Below are positions 1 to 7,951 of a stretch of DNA of 28,554 nucleotides, piece after piece. The position numbers and the translations under genes were made by a program. The DNA is taken from the NCBI GenBank assembly GCA_934631995.1, contig CAKTYF010000015.1, forward strand, positions 1 to 28,554, read 5' to 3'. Origin of the DNA: an uncultured Eggerthellaceae bacterium. GTDB taxonomy: Bacteria > Actinomycetota > Coriobacteriia > Coriobacteriales > Eggerthellaceae. A model generated the notes under the pieces. That model did no database searches, had not been told where the DNA came from, and saw only the letters and a list, made by a program, of their open reading frames with translations. Each line of letters begins with the position of its first letter. Position 1 is the stretch's first letter.

Positions 1-152
1 GCATGGACTGGGAAGTGTATTACGTGATTCCCCTGTTCCTCTTTTACCTGTTTGCAACCGAGGGACGCATGCCTGGTGCGCTTTGCCGCCAGCGAAAATA
101 TCCGTTCGCGCGCATGACTGAAAAAGAAAGCGATGCCGGCGAATCATGGTAA
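1..152 (+). CDS. C-terminal tail of a probable polysaccharide-locus membrane protein (partial)
   Basis: An open frame runs in from the left edge (codons in phase with position 3) and stops with TAA at 150-152. The visible 49 residues contain a short hydrophobic, aromatic stretch (VIPLFLFYLFAT) followed by a basic and then acidic polar tail, as at the end of a multi-spanning membrane protein. The stop overlaps the ATG of the next gene by 7 nt (ATGGTAA), suggesting translational coupling in one operon. In a polysaccharide locus directly before a flippase, an O-antigen polymerase/ligase or an acyltransferase would be plausible, but the fragment is too short to assign a family. The gene start lies outside the window. 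Confidence 0.55.
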   Translation, partial: MDWEVYYVIPLFLFYLFATEGRMPGALCRQRKYPFARMTEKESDAGESW

Positions 153-1564
153 GAATCAAAGCGACAAAAGCGGATGTCATTTGGGGATACTGCGGCACCA
201 TTCTTTCTATGGCCAGCGGCTTCATTTTGCTCCCCCTGTTGCTGTTCTTCCTAAGTGGAGAAGAGCTTGGCCTGTGGTATGTTTTTGTGGCCATTAGCAA
301 CTTGACGCTCCTTTTCGAATTCGGCTTCAATCCGGCATTTTCCCGCAATATTGTGTACTGCTTGTCGGGCGCGCGCTCGATTGCAAAGCTGGGAGTAAGC
401 GAATCGTCTGTTCGGGATGATGTTGACTGGGTGTTGCTGAAATCAATTATGGATGCGTCGCGTTTGCTGTACGCCATTCTTGCGTTCGTGGCTCTTCTTG
501 TTACCGCAACGATCGGTACGCTTTACGTTTGGACCATTACGCAGGATATGGTAGGAACATCTCATTGGATTGCGTGGGGTGTTTTCTGCCTGGCGATTTT
601 CTTCAACTTGTATTATTACTACTTCCTTACGTTTTTGCGTGGTTACGGCGATGTTGCCGGCGAGAACAAGGCAAAGACCGTTGCGCGCATTATCCAGCTT
701 GCGGTCAGCGCCGCTCTGCTTTTTGCGGGGTTCGGTCTTGTTGGTGCGGCGCTGGGCTATTTGTCGTTTGGCCTGGCTCTTCGCTTTTGCTCGCGTTGTT
801 TCATCAAGCGACATGTCGATATTGAGTCCGAGTTGAAAAAGCTTCCGCGCCGTATGGACTTATCCCAGGTCAAGCAAGTTCTTCTATCGGTTTCGTACGT
901 GGCGTGGCGCGATGGCGTGGTTCAGATCTGCTGCTTTGCCTCAACGCAAGCCATGTCGATTATCTGCTCGCTGTTCTTGGGGCTGGAGGCTACCGGCCAA
1001 TACTCCATTCTGCTGCAGCTTTCAACGGCCGTCTACAACTTGTCCTCGGTGTTTATCAGGTCGTTTTACCCGAGCTTCCAATCTTCTTATGTGTCGGGCG
1101 ATGTGCCTGCGTGCCGTGCCATTGTGGGGAAGGGCATTGTTGTTTACGCGCTCCTGTTTATTGCGGGAACAGTGCTCGCCTTGCTCATTGCGTTTCCTTT
1201 GGTTCCGTTCTTTAAGCCGGGTGTGACGCTTGATGCCCCAACATATATCTTTCTTTCCGTGTATTTGTTCCTGTGGAACCAACATTCGATTTTCTGCAAT
1301 TTGATTGTGAGCATGAATCGCATTCCTCATATGGTGCCGTATTTAGTGGCTGCCGTGATGGGTGCTGCGTTGTCGGCGGTGTTCACATCGTGCTTCGAAT
1401 GGGGCTTGTTCGGTCTTATCGGGGGACAGATGCTTTCCCAGGTCGTGTACAATAACTGGAAATGGCCTTTATACGTGGCGCGCGAATTGAAATGCTCGTA
1501 TATTTCGTTTTTCTCCGAGGGTTTCCGCTGGCTGCTGGGACGGCTGAAGTGGTTGCGTGCATAA
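146..1564 (+). CDS. Wzx-like polysaccharide flippase (MOP/MATE-type exporter)
   Basis: The 472-residue protein is almost entirely hydrophobic, with about 12 probable membrane segments beginning at residues 12-35 (LSMASGFILLPLLLFFL). The N-terminal pattern, including GEELGLWYVFVAISNLTLL and an EFGFNPAFSRN loop, is typical of lipid-linked oligosaccharide flippases. These move undecaprenyl-linked repeat units across the cytoplasmic membrane. Length fits the family (about 400-500 residues). The ATG at 146 overlaps the stop of the upstream gene, so the two are probably coupled. A Wzz-like gene follows 73 nt downstream and an ATP-grasp ligase after that, which supports a surface-polysaccharide operon. 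The transported glycan cannot be read from sequence. Confidence 0.82.
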   Translation: MVRIKATKADVIWGYCGTILSMASGFILLPLLLFFLSGEELGLWYVFVAISNLTLLFEFGFNPAFSRNIVYCLSGARSIAKLGVSESSVRDDVDWVLLKSIMDASRLLYAILAFVALLVTATIGTLYVWTITQDMVGTSHWIAWGVFCLAIFFNLYYYYFLTFLRGYGDVAGENKAKTVARIIQLAVSAALLFAGFGLVGAALGYLSFGLALRFCSRCFIKRHVDIESELKKLPRRMDLSQVKQVLLSVSYVAWRDGVVQICCFASTQAMSIICSLFLGLEATGQYSILLQLSTAVYNLSSVFIRSFYPSFQSSYVSGDVPACRAIVGKGIVVYALLFIAGTVLALLIAFPLVPFFKPGVTLDAPTYIFLSVYLFLWNQHSIFCNLIVSMNRIPHMVPYLVAAVMGAALSAVFTSCFEWGLFGLIGGQMLSQVVYNNWKWPLYVARELKCSYISFFSEGFRWLLGRLKWLRA

Positions 1565-1637
1565 GTGTGGCTCGGTGTTGGTTGGCGATGATTTCGCATT
1601 GGCAAGTGCGAGGAAATAGAAAAAGGTAGGATATAGC

Positions 1638-2606
1638 ATGATTACCGGAAAAGCTCTTTTGATGACAGCGAAGAAACGCTTGAAGCTTCTTGTCGCGATT
1701 CCTTTAGTGGTGGCGCTGTGCTTCTTCGGCGCGGCAACCGCTTTTACGCCAACGTCGTATTCGGCCACGTCGAAGGTTGTTGTGTCAACGTCAATCGCAG
1801 CTGCTAACAGCTTGGCGTCTTCCGTGGTGGCTGACTGTTCTACGGAAGAGGTGAAAGTTACAACGGGCGCTTCTACCTCGGGAAATGCCATTCGAATCAC
1901 GGCGAAGGGCGCCAATCCTGCCGAGTGCGTTCGTTTGGCGAACGTGGCCGCGCTGAAGGCTCAGGCGCTCATCAACGAGTCGCTGCCCGATTCGGCAACC
2001 CAGATTGTCGCGGCCGATTCTGCGAAGGACGCCACTCCCAATGCGGCGAAAAACGCGCTGGCTGTTTTGGTGGCGCTTTTCGCGTTGGAGTTTGCCGCGA
2101 TTGTAGTGATTTGCCTGAAGCGCAAGCTGATTTACAGCTGGCAGTCTTTGGAGTACGAGACGGGTCTTCCGTATTTGGGCTCTGTGTCTAACGACGACGC
2201 CGCGAATGCAGTGCTGGCGGCGTCAATCGCCCTTGCTGGCGGTGAAGGCGCTGGTGCGACTGTGGCGGGCAACGTTGCGGCCGGGCCCGATGCGGCGGGC
2301 AACGTTGCGGCCGGGTCCGATGTAGCCGCGGCCGCTTCCGTTTGCTTGATTCCTGTGGGGGCAAGCGAGCAAGCAGCGCTCTTAGCGCAAAACGTGCAGG
2401 CGCTTGGCAAGGAAATCAAAGCTCCCATGACCGTTGCCCCGTCTATCGAGGCGGGTTCTCAGGCGCTCTACGACGCTCAGGCGTCTTGCGCCGTGGTGCT
2501 GTGCGTTGCTTCGGGCGCTTCGAGCTACAACGACCTTGATCAGATTCGCCGTGCATTCCGTTGCGCGAACATCATCCCCGTGGGCTTCGTTTTCGACATT
2601 GCGTAA
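1638..2606 (+). CDS. Wzz/capsular chain-length-determinant-like membrane protein
   Basis: The 322-residue protein has the two-membrane-segment layout of Wzz/Wzc-N co-polymerases: a first hydrophobic helix at about residues 17-37, an external Ala/Ser/Thr-rich domain containing SYSATSKVVVSTS, and a second helix at about 138-158 followed by a basic CLKRKL. The cytoplasmic part lacks a Walker A motif, so there is no evidence of tyrosine-kinase activity. Residues about 195-235 are a Gly/Ala-rich spacer with a 10-residue tandem duplication (GNVAAGPDAA / GNVAAGSDVA). Start chosen at 1638, preceded by AAAAAGGTAGG; an internal ATG at 1662 is possible. Likely role is control of glycan chain length with the adjacent flippase; sequence divergence makes this a family-level inference. 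Confidence 0.6.
   Translation: MITGKALLMTAKKRLKLLVAIPLVVALCFFGAATAFTPTSYSATSKVVVSTSIAAANSLASSVVADCSTEEVKVTTGASTSGNAIRITAKGANPAECVRLANVAALKAQALINESLPDSATQIVAADSAKDATPNAAKNALAVLVALFALEFAAIVVICLKRKLIYSWQSLEYETGLPYLGSVSNDDAANAVLAASIALAGGEGAGATVAGNVAAGPDAAGNVAAGSDVAAAASVCLIPVGASEQAALLAQNVQALGKEIKAPMTVAPSIEAGSQALYDAQASCAVVLCVASGASSYNDLDQIRRAFRCANIIPVGFVFDIA
2262..2321 (+). repeat. 30-bp in-frame tandem duplication in the Wzz-like gene
   Basis: Two adjacent 30-nt copies (2262-2291 and 2292-2321) match at 28 of 30 positions. Both encode the Gly/Ala-rich spacer downstream of the second membrane helix. Being in frame, the duplication lengthens the linker without breaking the gene. Confidence 0.9.
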
Positions 2607-2628
2607 CTTTGTGCGGGGCGGCGCGGGC

Positions 2629-2660
2629 GGCGAGCGCAGCGGATGGCGAACGCAGCGGAT
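2629..2660 (+). repeat. 16-bp tandem repeat just before the ATP-grasp gene
   Basis: GGCGAGCGCAGCGGAT (2629-2644) is followed directly by GGCGAACGCAGCGGAT (2645-2660), one mismatch. The repeat abuts the ribosome binding site of the next gene (AAGGAGG, about 2663-2669), so copy number could alter the spacing or structure of that leader. Confidence 0.85.
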
Positions 2661-2679
2661 ATAAGGAGGCATTTTTCGC

Positions 2680-3885
2680 ATGCAGAAACGGTTGCTGATT
2701 CTTGGGGGTTCGCGGTTCATCATCCCCGTCATTCAAGCGGCTCACGAGCTGGGGCATTACGTTATCACTATGGATTATCTTCCCGATAATATTGCGCATA
2801 GCTTTTCGGATGAATATGTCAACGTGAGCATCGTGGATAAAGAAGCGGTGTGTGCGGCGGCGAAGAAGCTGCAGGTCAATGGCATTACATCGTTTGCGGC
2901 GGATCCGGGTGTGATTTCGGCGGCGTGTACAGCAGAACAGCTTGGCTTGCCGTTTCAAGGGTCGTATCGCTCGGTTGAGATTCTTCAGAAGAAGGATCTT
3001 TTTCGTGCGTTCTTGGCCGAGCACGGTTTCAATTGTCCGCAGTTTTTCATGTTCCGCTCGATAGAGGAAGCGCTTGAGCGAGCGAACGATTTTCCGTATC
3101 CTGTGATTGTCAAGCCTACCGATTCGGCGGGGAGCAAGGGCTGCACGCGCGTCGATTGCGCATCGGAATTGGCAGCGGCCGTTGAGTATGCCCTGCCGTT
3201 CAGCCAGGATGGCTCGTGCATTATCGAGCAGTTTCTGGAAAAGCTATATCCCTCTTCCAGCGCAGATTGCTTTTCCGTCAACGGAAAGATTGTGTGCCTT
3301 CCTTTTACCACTCAGCCATTCGACAAGAACGCTGCCAACCCGTATACGCCAGCAGGATCGGAGATGCCCAGCTCCATTCCTGAAGAGTACCTTGCGCAGT
3401 TGCGCGGAGAGCTTCAGCGGCTTTTTGACCTGCTTGAATTAAGGACGGGCGTGTACAACATTGAGACGCGGGTGGCAACCGATGGGCTGCCGTATATCAT
3501 GGAGGTTTCGCCGCGCGGGGGCGGAAATCGTCTTTGCGAGCTGCTGCGTTACGCCAGCGGCGTGGATCTTATCCGGGCTTCCGTCCAAGCGGCTTTAGGC
3601 GAGGACGTGCACGATGTGCATGATCCGATCATCGATGGCTATTGGCATGAGTCTGTTCTGCATAGTGCGCATGGCGGCGTATTTACAGGTATGTGGTATG
3701 CGCCCGGCTTCAAAGAGGCTCATGTGGTCAACGAGCAGCTTTGGGTTGAGCCGGGTGACGTTGTGGAGGGATTCAGTGCCGCAAACCAGGCATTCGGCAC
3801 GATTGTGCTCCGCTTCGACACGAAAGAAGAGCTTGCGGCATTCAATGCGAACGAATCCCAATTCGTGCACGCCATCATCGACTGA
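2680..3885 (+). CDS. ATP-grasp domain ligase
   Basis: A 401-residue ATP-grasp enzyme. The N-terminus (RLLILGGSRFIIPVIQAAHELGHYV) is the Rossmann-like pre-ATP-grasp fold. The central region has the nucleotide-binding signature FPYPVIVKPTDSAGSKG at about residues 142-158, and the metal/ATP site EVSPRGGGNR lies near residue 275. Such enzymes join a carboxylate to an amine or other nucleophile via an acyl phosphate. The variety resembles carbamoyl-phosphate-synthase-like ligases found in polysaccharide clusters, where they often decorate a sugar or amino acid; the substrate here is unknown. AAGGAGG precedes the ATG by about 10 nt. It is the last gene of the + strand polysaccharide group, 73 nt after the Wzz-like gene. 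Confidence 0.85.
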   Translation: MQKRLLILGGSRFIIPVIQAAHELGHYVITMDYLPDNIAHSFSDEYVNVSIVDKEAVCAAAKKLQVNGITSFAADPGVISAACTAEQLGLPFQGSYRSVEILQKKDLFRAFLAEHGFNCPQFFMFRSIEEALERANDFPYPVIVKPTDSAGSKGCTRVDCASELAAAVEYALPFSQDGSCIIEQFLEKLYPSSSADCFSVNGKIVCLPFTTQPFDKNAANPYTPAGSEMPSSIPEEYLAQLRGELQRLFDLLELRTGVYNIETRVATDGLPYIMEVSPRGGGNRLCELLRYASGVDLIRASVQAALGEDVHDVHDPIIDGYWHESVLHSAHGGVFTGMWYAPGFKEAHVVNEQLWVEPGDVVEGFSAANQAFGTIVLRFDTKEELAAFNANESQFVHAIID

Positions 3886-4213
3886 TTTGTTGGCAGGCTA
3901 CCCCGGGTCGGGGCGAGATTTTGGGTCTTTCAGCGGCATGTTGTCGTTTTTTTCACCCGAATGTGCAAAATATTCCTGTTCGGGGTAGGTGGGAAGGGGC
4001 TTCAACGCGCATGTCTCGTTGTCTGAAATTCGCGACCTGGGGTTTTCCTGGCTAATGGCGATACAAGCGGCGACCTGACGCCTCTTTTGCATCTTCGAGG
4101 TATCCCGAACAGTCATATTTTGCGCATTGGAGCCCGATTTCCGACAAGATGGCCTGCGATTTGGCGATATCCGGAAGAAGCGTCGCGGTTCGGCTTGACC
4201 CTTGCCGGCAGGT
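3886..4213. other. Convergent intergenic region with a possible fossil of the 120-bp element
   Basis: About 330 nt between the convergent ATP-grasp gene and aroF. No credible coding frame was found. A loose stem pairs CCCGAA (3956-3961) with TTCGGG (3979-3984). At 4029-4042, TTCGCGACCTGGGG matches the centre of the 120-bp elements found at 15270 and 20986, and weaker similarity continues for about 20 nt, but no terminal inverted repeats could be found. It may be a decayed copy. Confidence 0.4.
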
Positions 4214-4256
4214 GCCCCTTGTTGACAAAAGGTGGGGTAATTTGTCAACAAGGGGC
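4214..4256 (-). repeat. 3'-end stem-loop repeat, copy 1 (after aroF)
   Basis: Read on the - strand, the core (4219-4251) is arm TTGTTGACAAA, loop TTACCCCACCT, arm TTTGTCAACAA. Here the stem extends outward by CCCC/GGGG and a further G/C pair to 16 perfect base pairs (4214-4229 with 4241-4256). The core lies 24 nt downstream of the aroF stop codon, in the same orientation as aroF. There is no T-run after it on the aroF strand, so it is not a textbook intrinsic terminator. Confidence 0.9.
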
Positions 4257-4275
4257 TATTTATCTGGGTTTTTGG

Positions 4276-5304
4276 CTATGCCATGTCGGCAAGGTCAAGG
4301 ATAAGGCGTTCGGTCTTTTCCCAGCCCAGGCAGGGGTCGGTGATGGATTTGCCGTATACGCCATCGCCGATTTTTTGCGATCCGTCTTCGATATATGATT
4401 CAATCATGAAGCCTTTGACCAGGCGTTTCAGTTCGGGATCATAGGCGCGGCTCTGCATGACTTCCTTGGCAATACGTATCTGCTCCAGCGGTTTTTTTCC
4501 CGAGTTTTCGTGGTTCGTGTCCACAATAACGGCGGGGTTTTCCAGACCAGACTTCTGATACAGCTCGTTGACCAGCACCAAGTCCTCGTAATGGTAGTTC
4601 GGCTGACTCTGCTTGTGCTTGTTTGCGTAGCCGCGCAGAATAGCATGTGCCAGCGGATTACCCTTGCTCGTGCATTCCCAGCCGCGGTAGATAAACGTAT
4701 GGCTGTGCTGAGCTGCGGTGATGCTGTTCAGCATAACGGAGAAGTCGCCACCGGTGGGGTTCTTCATGCCCACAGGAATATCCAGCGCGCTGGATGTCAG
4801 GCGATGATCCTGGTTTTCCACCGAACGCGCCCCCACGGCCACGTAGCCCAGCAAATCGTCCAGGTACTTATAGTTGTCGCAGTACAGCATTTCGTCGGCG
4901 CAGATGAATCCAGTTTCGGTAATGGCGCGCATGTGCAAATCGCGGATGGTCATAATGCCTTTAAGCATGTCTGGTTTTGCCTCGGGGTCGGGCTGATGCA
5001 GCATACCTTTGTAGCCCAGGCCCGTGGTGCGCGGCTTGTTCGTGTAGATGCGCGGAATGAAGTAAATTTTGTCGGATACTTTTTCCTCAAGCTTTGCCAG
5101 GCGGCTCAGGTAATCAAGCACGCTGTCTTCGCGATCGGCCGAGCAAGGCCCAATGATAAGCAACAAGCGGTCGTCGTTGCCGGTGAAGATATTGGCGATT
5201 TCCTTACCACGGCGTGCGAATACCTCGTCTACCAGGGGTGTTGTGGGCTGCAGTTTTTTCAATTCAGCGGGGATGGTCAGCTTGCGGGTGAAATCGGCAT
5301 TCAT
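4276..5304 (-). CDS. aroF: 3-deoxy-7-phosphoheptulonate (DAHP) synthase, AroF/G/H class
   Basis: Catalyses the first shikimate-pathway step, phosphoenolpyruvate plus erythrose-4-phosphate to DAHP. At 342 residues it fits the class I AroFGH family. Visible motifs: LLLIIGPCSADRED with the metal-binding Cys at residue 54, PRIYTNKPRTTGLGYKG, GARSVENQDHR in the PEP/phosphate site, VGMKNPTGGD, and VDTNHENSGK. No extra ACT or chorismate mutase domain is present; feedback control in this class is usually through the catalytic domain itself, which cannot be read here. A strong AAGGAG lies 7 nt before the ATG. It is on the same strand as the rest of the aromatic cluster but separated from tyrA by a 384-nt repeat-rich spacer, so it may have its own promoter or be an attenuated distal gene. 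Confidence 0.95.
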   Translation of the reverse strand: MNADFTRKLTIPAELKKLQPTTPLVDEVFARRGKEIANIFTGNDDRLLLIIGPCSADREDSVLDYLSRLAKLEEKVSDKIYFIPRIYTNKPRTTGLGYKGMLHQPDPEAKPDMLKGIMTIRDLHMRAITETGFICADEMLYCDNYKYLDDLLGYVAVGARSVENQDHRLTSSALDIPVGMKNPTGGDFSVMLNSITAAQHSHTFIYRGWECTSKGNPLAHAILRGYANKHKQSQPNYHYEDLVLVNELYQKSGLENPAVIVDTNHENSGKKPLEQIRIAKEVMQSRAYDPELKRLVKGFMIESYIEDGSQKIGDGVYGKSITDPCLGWEKTERLILDLADMA

Positions 5305-5328
5305 GGGATTCTCCTTTATGGGGTATCG

Positions 5329-5423
5329 CTTTTCTGGGCGGATACGGTATCTTTTGTGCGCTCCTCGTCGTTGGACAAAGTCAACTCGGTTGTGCAGCGG
5401 GTGTGTTGCCTTGCCCAGAAAAG
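5329..5423 (-). promoter_or_regulatory. Possible structured leader upstream of aroF
   Basis: A perfect 11-bp inverted repeat, CTTTTCTGGGC (5329-5339) and GCCCAGAAAAG (5413-5423), encloses 73 nt and ends about 25 nt before the aroF ATG. In an aroF transcript the arms could close a long-range stem just before the ribosome binding site. I found no T-box-like specifier/GGUGG motif and no aromatic-codon-rich leader peptide, so the type of control, if any, is unknown. Confidence 0.4.
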
Positions 5424-5453
5424 TTCTTAACGTTACTTGATAATCTAAAAACG

Positions 5454-5702
5454 GAATCGAGGGCTGGATCGCGGAGTCAGTTCGTGCGGCGCGGATTCAA
5501 GCTGGCTCCTGTCCATCTGGAATCGGTGGCATTTCGGCTGAGGCGATACGCCTGTCGTGCGACCGAGTTGCTCCCCCGAATCGGTGGATGGATCGCGGAG
5601 TCATTTCGTGCGGCGCGGATTCGAGCTGGCCTTCGCGCCGCGAGAAGACACGAGCGAAGCGTCAAGCGCGAAATGACCCGCGAGACATTCACCGATCGAA
5701 CC
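5454..5702. repeat. Direct and inverted repeats between tyrA and aroF
   Basis: A 53-bp direct repeat (5454-5506 and 5578-5630) matches at 48 of 53 positions with a 124-bp period. A third, inverted and partial copy (about 5668-5700) pairs with the start of the second, sharing the ATCGGTG...GTCATTTCG core. Inside, GCGGCGCG (about 5610-5617) can pair with CGCGCCGC shortly after. The inverted copy covers the tyrA stop codon (5689-5691), so the tyrA 3' end folds into this structure. No coding frame is convincing. Confidence 0.8.
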
Positions 5703-6543
5703 AGGCGCGGCGTTCGGTGGAAACTCTCATCGCTGCACGCATTCCTTCCACGTCGTCGTTCGCCAGCATGTTGCGAAAGTCCTGGAACACGGAAATGAAG
5801 CGATCCATCTGCGCTAATAGCTCCTTCTTGTTCATCATGAACAGTTCGCTCCACATTTTGTCGTTGATGCGTGCGATGCGCGTAAGATCGCGAAACGAGT
5901 CGCCCGTGTAATCCACCAGACTGTGGTCATCGCTGCATTCCATAAGCGACACAGCAATGATGTGCGTGAGCTGCGACACAAAACCAATCATCTCGTCGTG
6001 CTTTTCCGGTGACAAAACGGCAATGTGGTTGAAGCCTAAAATCATGCCTAAGCTGCGGCACCATTCAATGGCTTCTGGCGTGTTTTTCTCCGTGGGCACC
6101 ACAATGTAGTTCGCATCGTGGAAGATGTGCTCGTCGCTGTTCTGCACGCCGTACACTTCTTTGCCCGCCATGGGGTGCGCGGCAATGAATTCAACGTCGG
6201 GGCGCAGCATGTCCTGAATATCGTACACGATGCAGCTCTTTACGCCGGTGACGTCGGTGAGCATAGCGCCCGGCTTCAGGAACTGCTGGTACTGGGCAAT
6301 CCATTCTTCGAACACGGTGGGATACAAGCCGAACACTACTACGTCAGCGCAGGAAACCACGTCGGGCTCAACAGTGGTGTATCCTTCGTCGATAATGCCG
6401 TTTTCCAGGGCGTAATCAATGGACTCCTGGTTAATGTCGATTGCCGCCACGTGAAAACCCAGGCGCTTGAGCGCCCGCGCGTAGCTGCCGCCGATCAGGC
6501 CCAAGCCCACAATGAGTATGCTCTCTTCGCTAATCCACTTCAT
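5689..6543 (-). CDS. tyrA: Prephenate dehydrogenase
   Basis: Oxidatively decarboxylates prephenate to 4-hydroxyphenylpyruvate in tyrosine synthesis. The 284-residue protein starts MKWISEESILIVGLGLIGGS, with the NAD-binding GLGLIGGS at residues 13-20. The conserved AAHPMAGKE carries the catalytic-region His. Length fits the short TyrA form with no ACT domain. I start at 6543 rather than an upstream in-frame codon because GGAGG sits 7 nt before this ATG. That places the start 14 nt inside the end of aroA, so the two are probably coupled. It is the last gene of the tightly packed part of the aromatic operon. Confidence 0.93.
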   Translation of the reverse strand: MKWISEESILIVGLGLIGGSYARALKRLGFHVAAIDINQESIDYALENGIIDEGYTTVEPDVVSCADVVVFGLYPTVFEEWIAQYQQFLKPGAMLTDVTGVKSCIVYDIQDMLRPDVEFIAAHPMAGKEVYGVQNSDEHIFHDANYIVVPTEKNTPEAIEWCRSLGMILGFNHIAVLSPEKHDEMIGFVSQLTHIIAVSLMECSDDHSLVDYTGDSFRDLTRIARINDKMWSELFMMNKKELLAQMDRFISVFQDFRNMLANDDVEGMRAAMRVSTERRAWFDR

Positions 6544-7951
6544 GTTCGTCCTCCAAACAAAGGTCAACGCCCAGTTGTGTTAGGCGCTCGAAATAATCGG
6601 GGAAGCTCTTGTTCACCGCTTGTGCGCCGTTGATGGTGCCGCCTACCGCGCAGGCAAGCGTTGCAAGTGCCATGACAATGCGGTGATCGTTATGCCCATC
6701 CAGGGGAAGGGAAGGCGCACGCAGCGCTCCCGGCTGTACAACAATGGTGCCCGTGTCGTTGCTTACGGTAACAGCAATGCCGAATTTCGCGAGCTCTTGC
6801 GCCATGGCCTGCCCGCGATTGCTTTCCTTGATGGCAAGGCGTTTGCAGTTCGTGAAGGTGGCGCCGTTGTTCGCCGCGGCCACCGCCATAAGGATAGGGC
6901 CTAAATCGGGGCAGTCCGCCAAACTGATGGTGGGCGCGCCTGCGGCAAGGGCAGGGAAAAGCTCCTGGTAGACGCGGTCTCCCTGCAGGCTATCTACGCG
7001 AAGGCCGGTAACGCGCACAGCGAGCGCAGCGGTGGGGGCGGGGTTGTTGGCGGCTACGTTGGTCGCTTCGGCAGCTGCTGCGACGGTCGCCCTGGCGGCT
7101 GCGGCGGTTGCTTCGACCGCCGTTGTGGTCACCGAAAGTTCATCGTGTGCAGTATTTGCTGCGAGTGCCGCAGATGGTACCGCTTCGGCGCCTTCCGCAC
7201 ACTGTTTTCCCAGGTAATTAAGGGCCTCCAGGAACGCGGCATTCGAGTAATCGCCTTCAACGTGCGCCGTAATGGCACCGTAGCGCTGGTTGCCGGGAAT
7301 ATGCAGCGTTGTATCGTTTTCCCAGTTCACGCGTACGCCAAAAAGCGAAAGTGCTTCGATGGTCATATTGATGTACGGACGGCTTTCCACGGGCGGCACC
7401 ACGCTGATGGTGCTGTCGGCATCAAGCAGCGGCAACGCAAACAGCAGCCCGCTGATGAACTGGCTGCTAATATTGCCGGGGATGGTAAATGTGTCGGCAC
7501 GCAGTGGTCCTTGTACGTGAATCCCCTGATCATCTTGGGAAAAATGAAGACCTTGCTGCTGGCAGATGGTACGATAAGCATCCATTGGCCGACCCATGAG
7601 TGTGGGGCTTCCCGTAAGGGTGAGCGATTTGTCGGAAAGCAGGCACAGGGGCACGAAGAAGCGCAACGTGCTTCCGCATTCGCGGCAGGGCAGCACATCG
7701 TTTTCGCGCACTGTGCTAGGGTCAATGCCATAAATTGCGGCGCAGTCGTTTTGGCGGTTGATGCCTGCTCCTAACACGTTCAGACAGTCGATGGTGGTCA
7801 GAACATCTTGGCTGTCTTCGAGTCCAAAAATCAGGGACGGTTCCGATTTGAGCGCAAGACCTGCGCAAATGAGCATGCGATGTGCCATGCTCTTCGACGG
7901 CGGCGCGCAAACGCTCCCGTGCGGCGCGCTCGGCTTGATGGTTACGCGCAT
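6530..7951 (-). CDS. aroA: 3-phosphoshikimate 1-carboxyvinyltransferase (EPSP synthase) with Ala-rich insertion
   Basis: Joins phosphoenolpyruvate to shikimate-3-phosphate. Motifs: PPSKSMAHRMLICAGLA near the N-terminus, GSTLRFFVPL, GSPTLMGRPM, SSQFISGLLFALPLL, KESNRGQAMAQEL and DGHNDHRIVMALA. At 473 residues it is about 45 longer than usual, because residues about 250-312 are an Ala/Thr-rich low-complexity insertion (ATAAAARATVAAAAEA) absent from typical enzymes. The start is the ATG at 7951, giving MRVTIKPSAPHG, which is the normal N-terminus; the open frame continues upstream for 57 basic residues that are aroQ in another frame and are excluded. The start overlaps aroQ by 10 nt and the 3' end overlaps tyrA by 14 nt. 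Confidence 0.95.
   Translation of the reverse strand: MRVTIKPSAPHGSVCAPPSKSMAHRMLICAGLALKSEPSLIFGLEDSQDVLTTIDCLNVLGAGINRQNDCAAIYGIDPSTVRENDVLPCRECGSTLRFFVPLCLLSDKSLTLTGSPTLMGRPMDAYRTICQQQGLHFSQDDQGIHVQGPLRADTFTIPGNISSQFISGLLFALPLLDADSTISVVPPVESRPYINMTIEALSLFGVRVNWENDTTLHIPGNQRYGAITAHVEGDYSNAAFLEALNYLGKQCAEGAEAVPSAALAANTAHDELSVTTTAVEATAAAARATVAAAAEATNVAANNPAPTAALAVRVTGLRVDSLQGDRVYQELFPALAAGAPTISLADCPDLGPILMAVAAANNGATFTNCKRLAIKESNRGQAMAQELAKFGIAVTVSNDTGTIVVQPGALRAPSLPLDGHNDHRIVMALATLACAVGGTINGAQAVNKSFPDYFERLTQLGVDLCLEDEHEVD

Noticed and set aside
4510..5430. A 306-codon open frame antisense to aroF
   Set aside because: It is a shadow of aroF, whose protein has every family motif.
5305..5460. 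T-box or peptide attenuator before aroF
   Set aside because: No T-box core sequence, no antiterminator/terminator pair with a T-run and no aromatic-rich leader peptide could be found.
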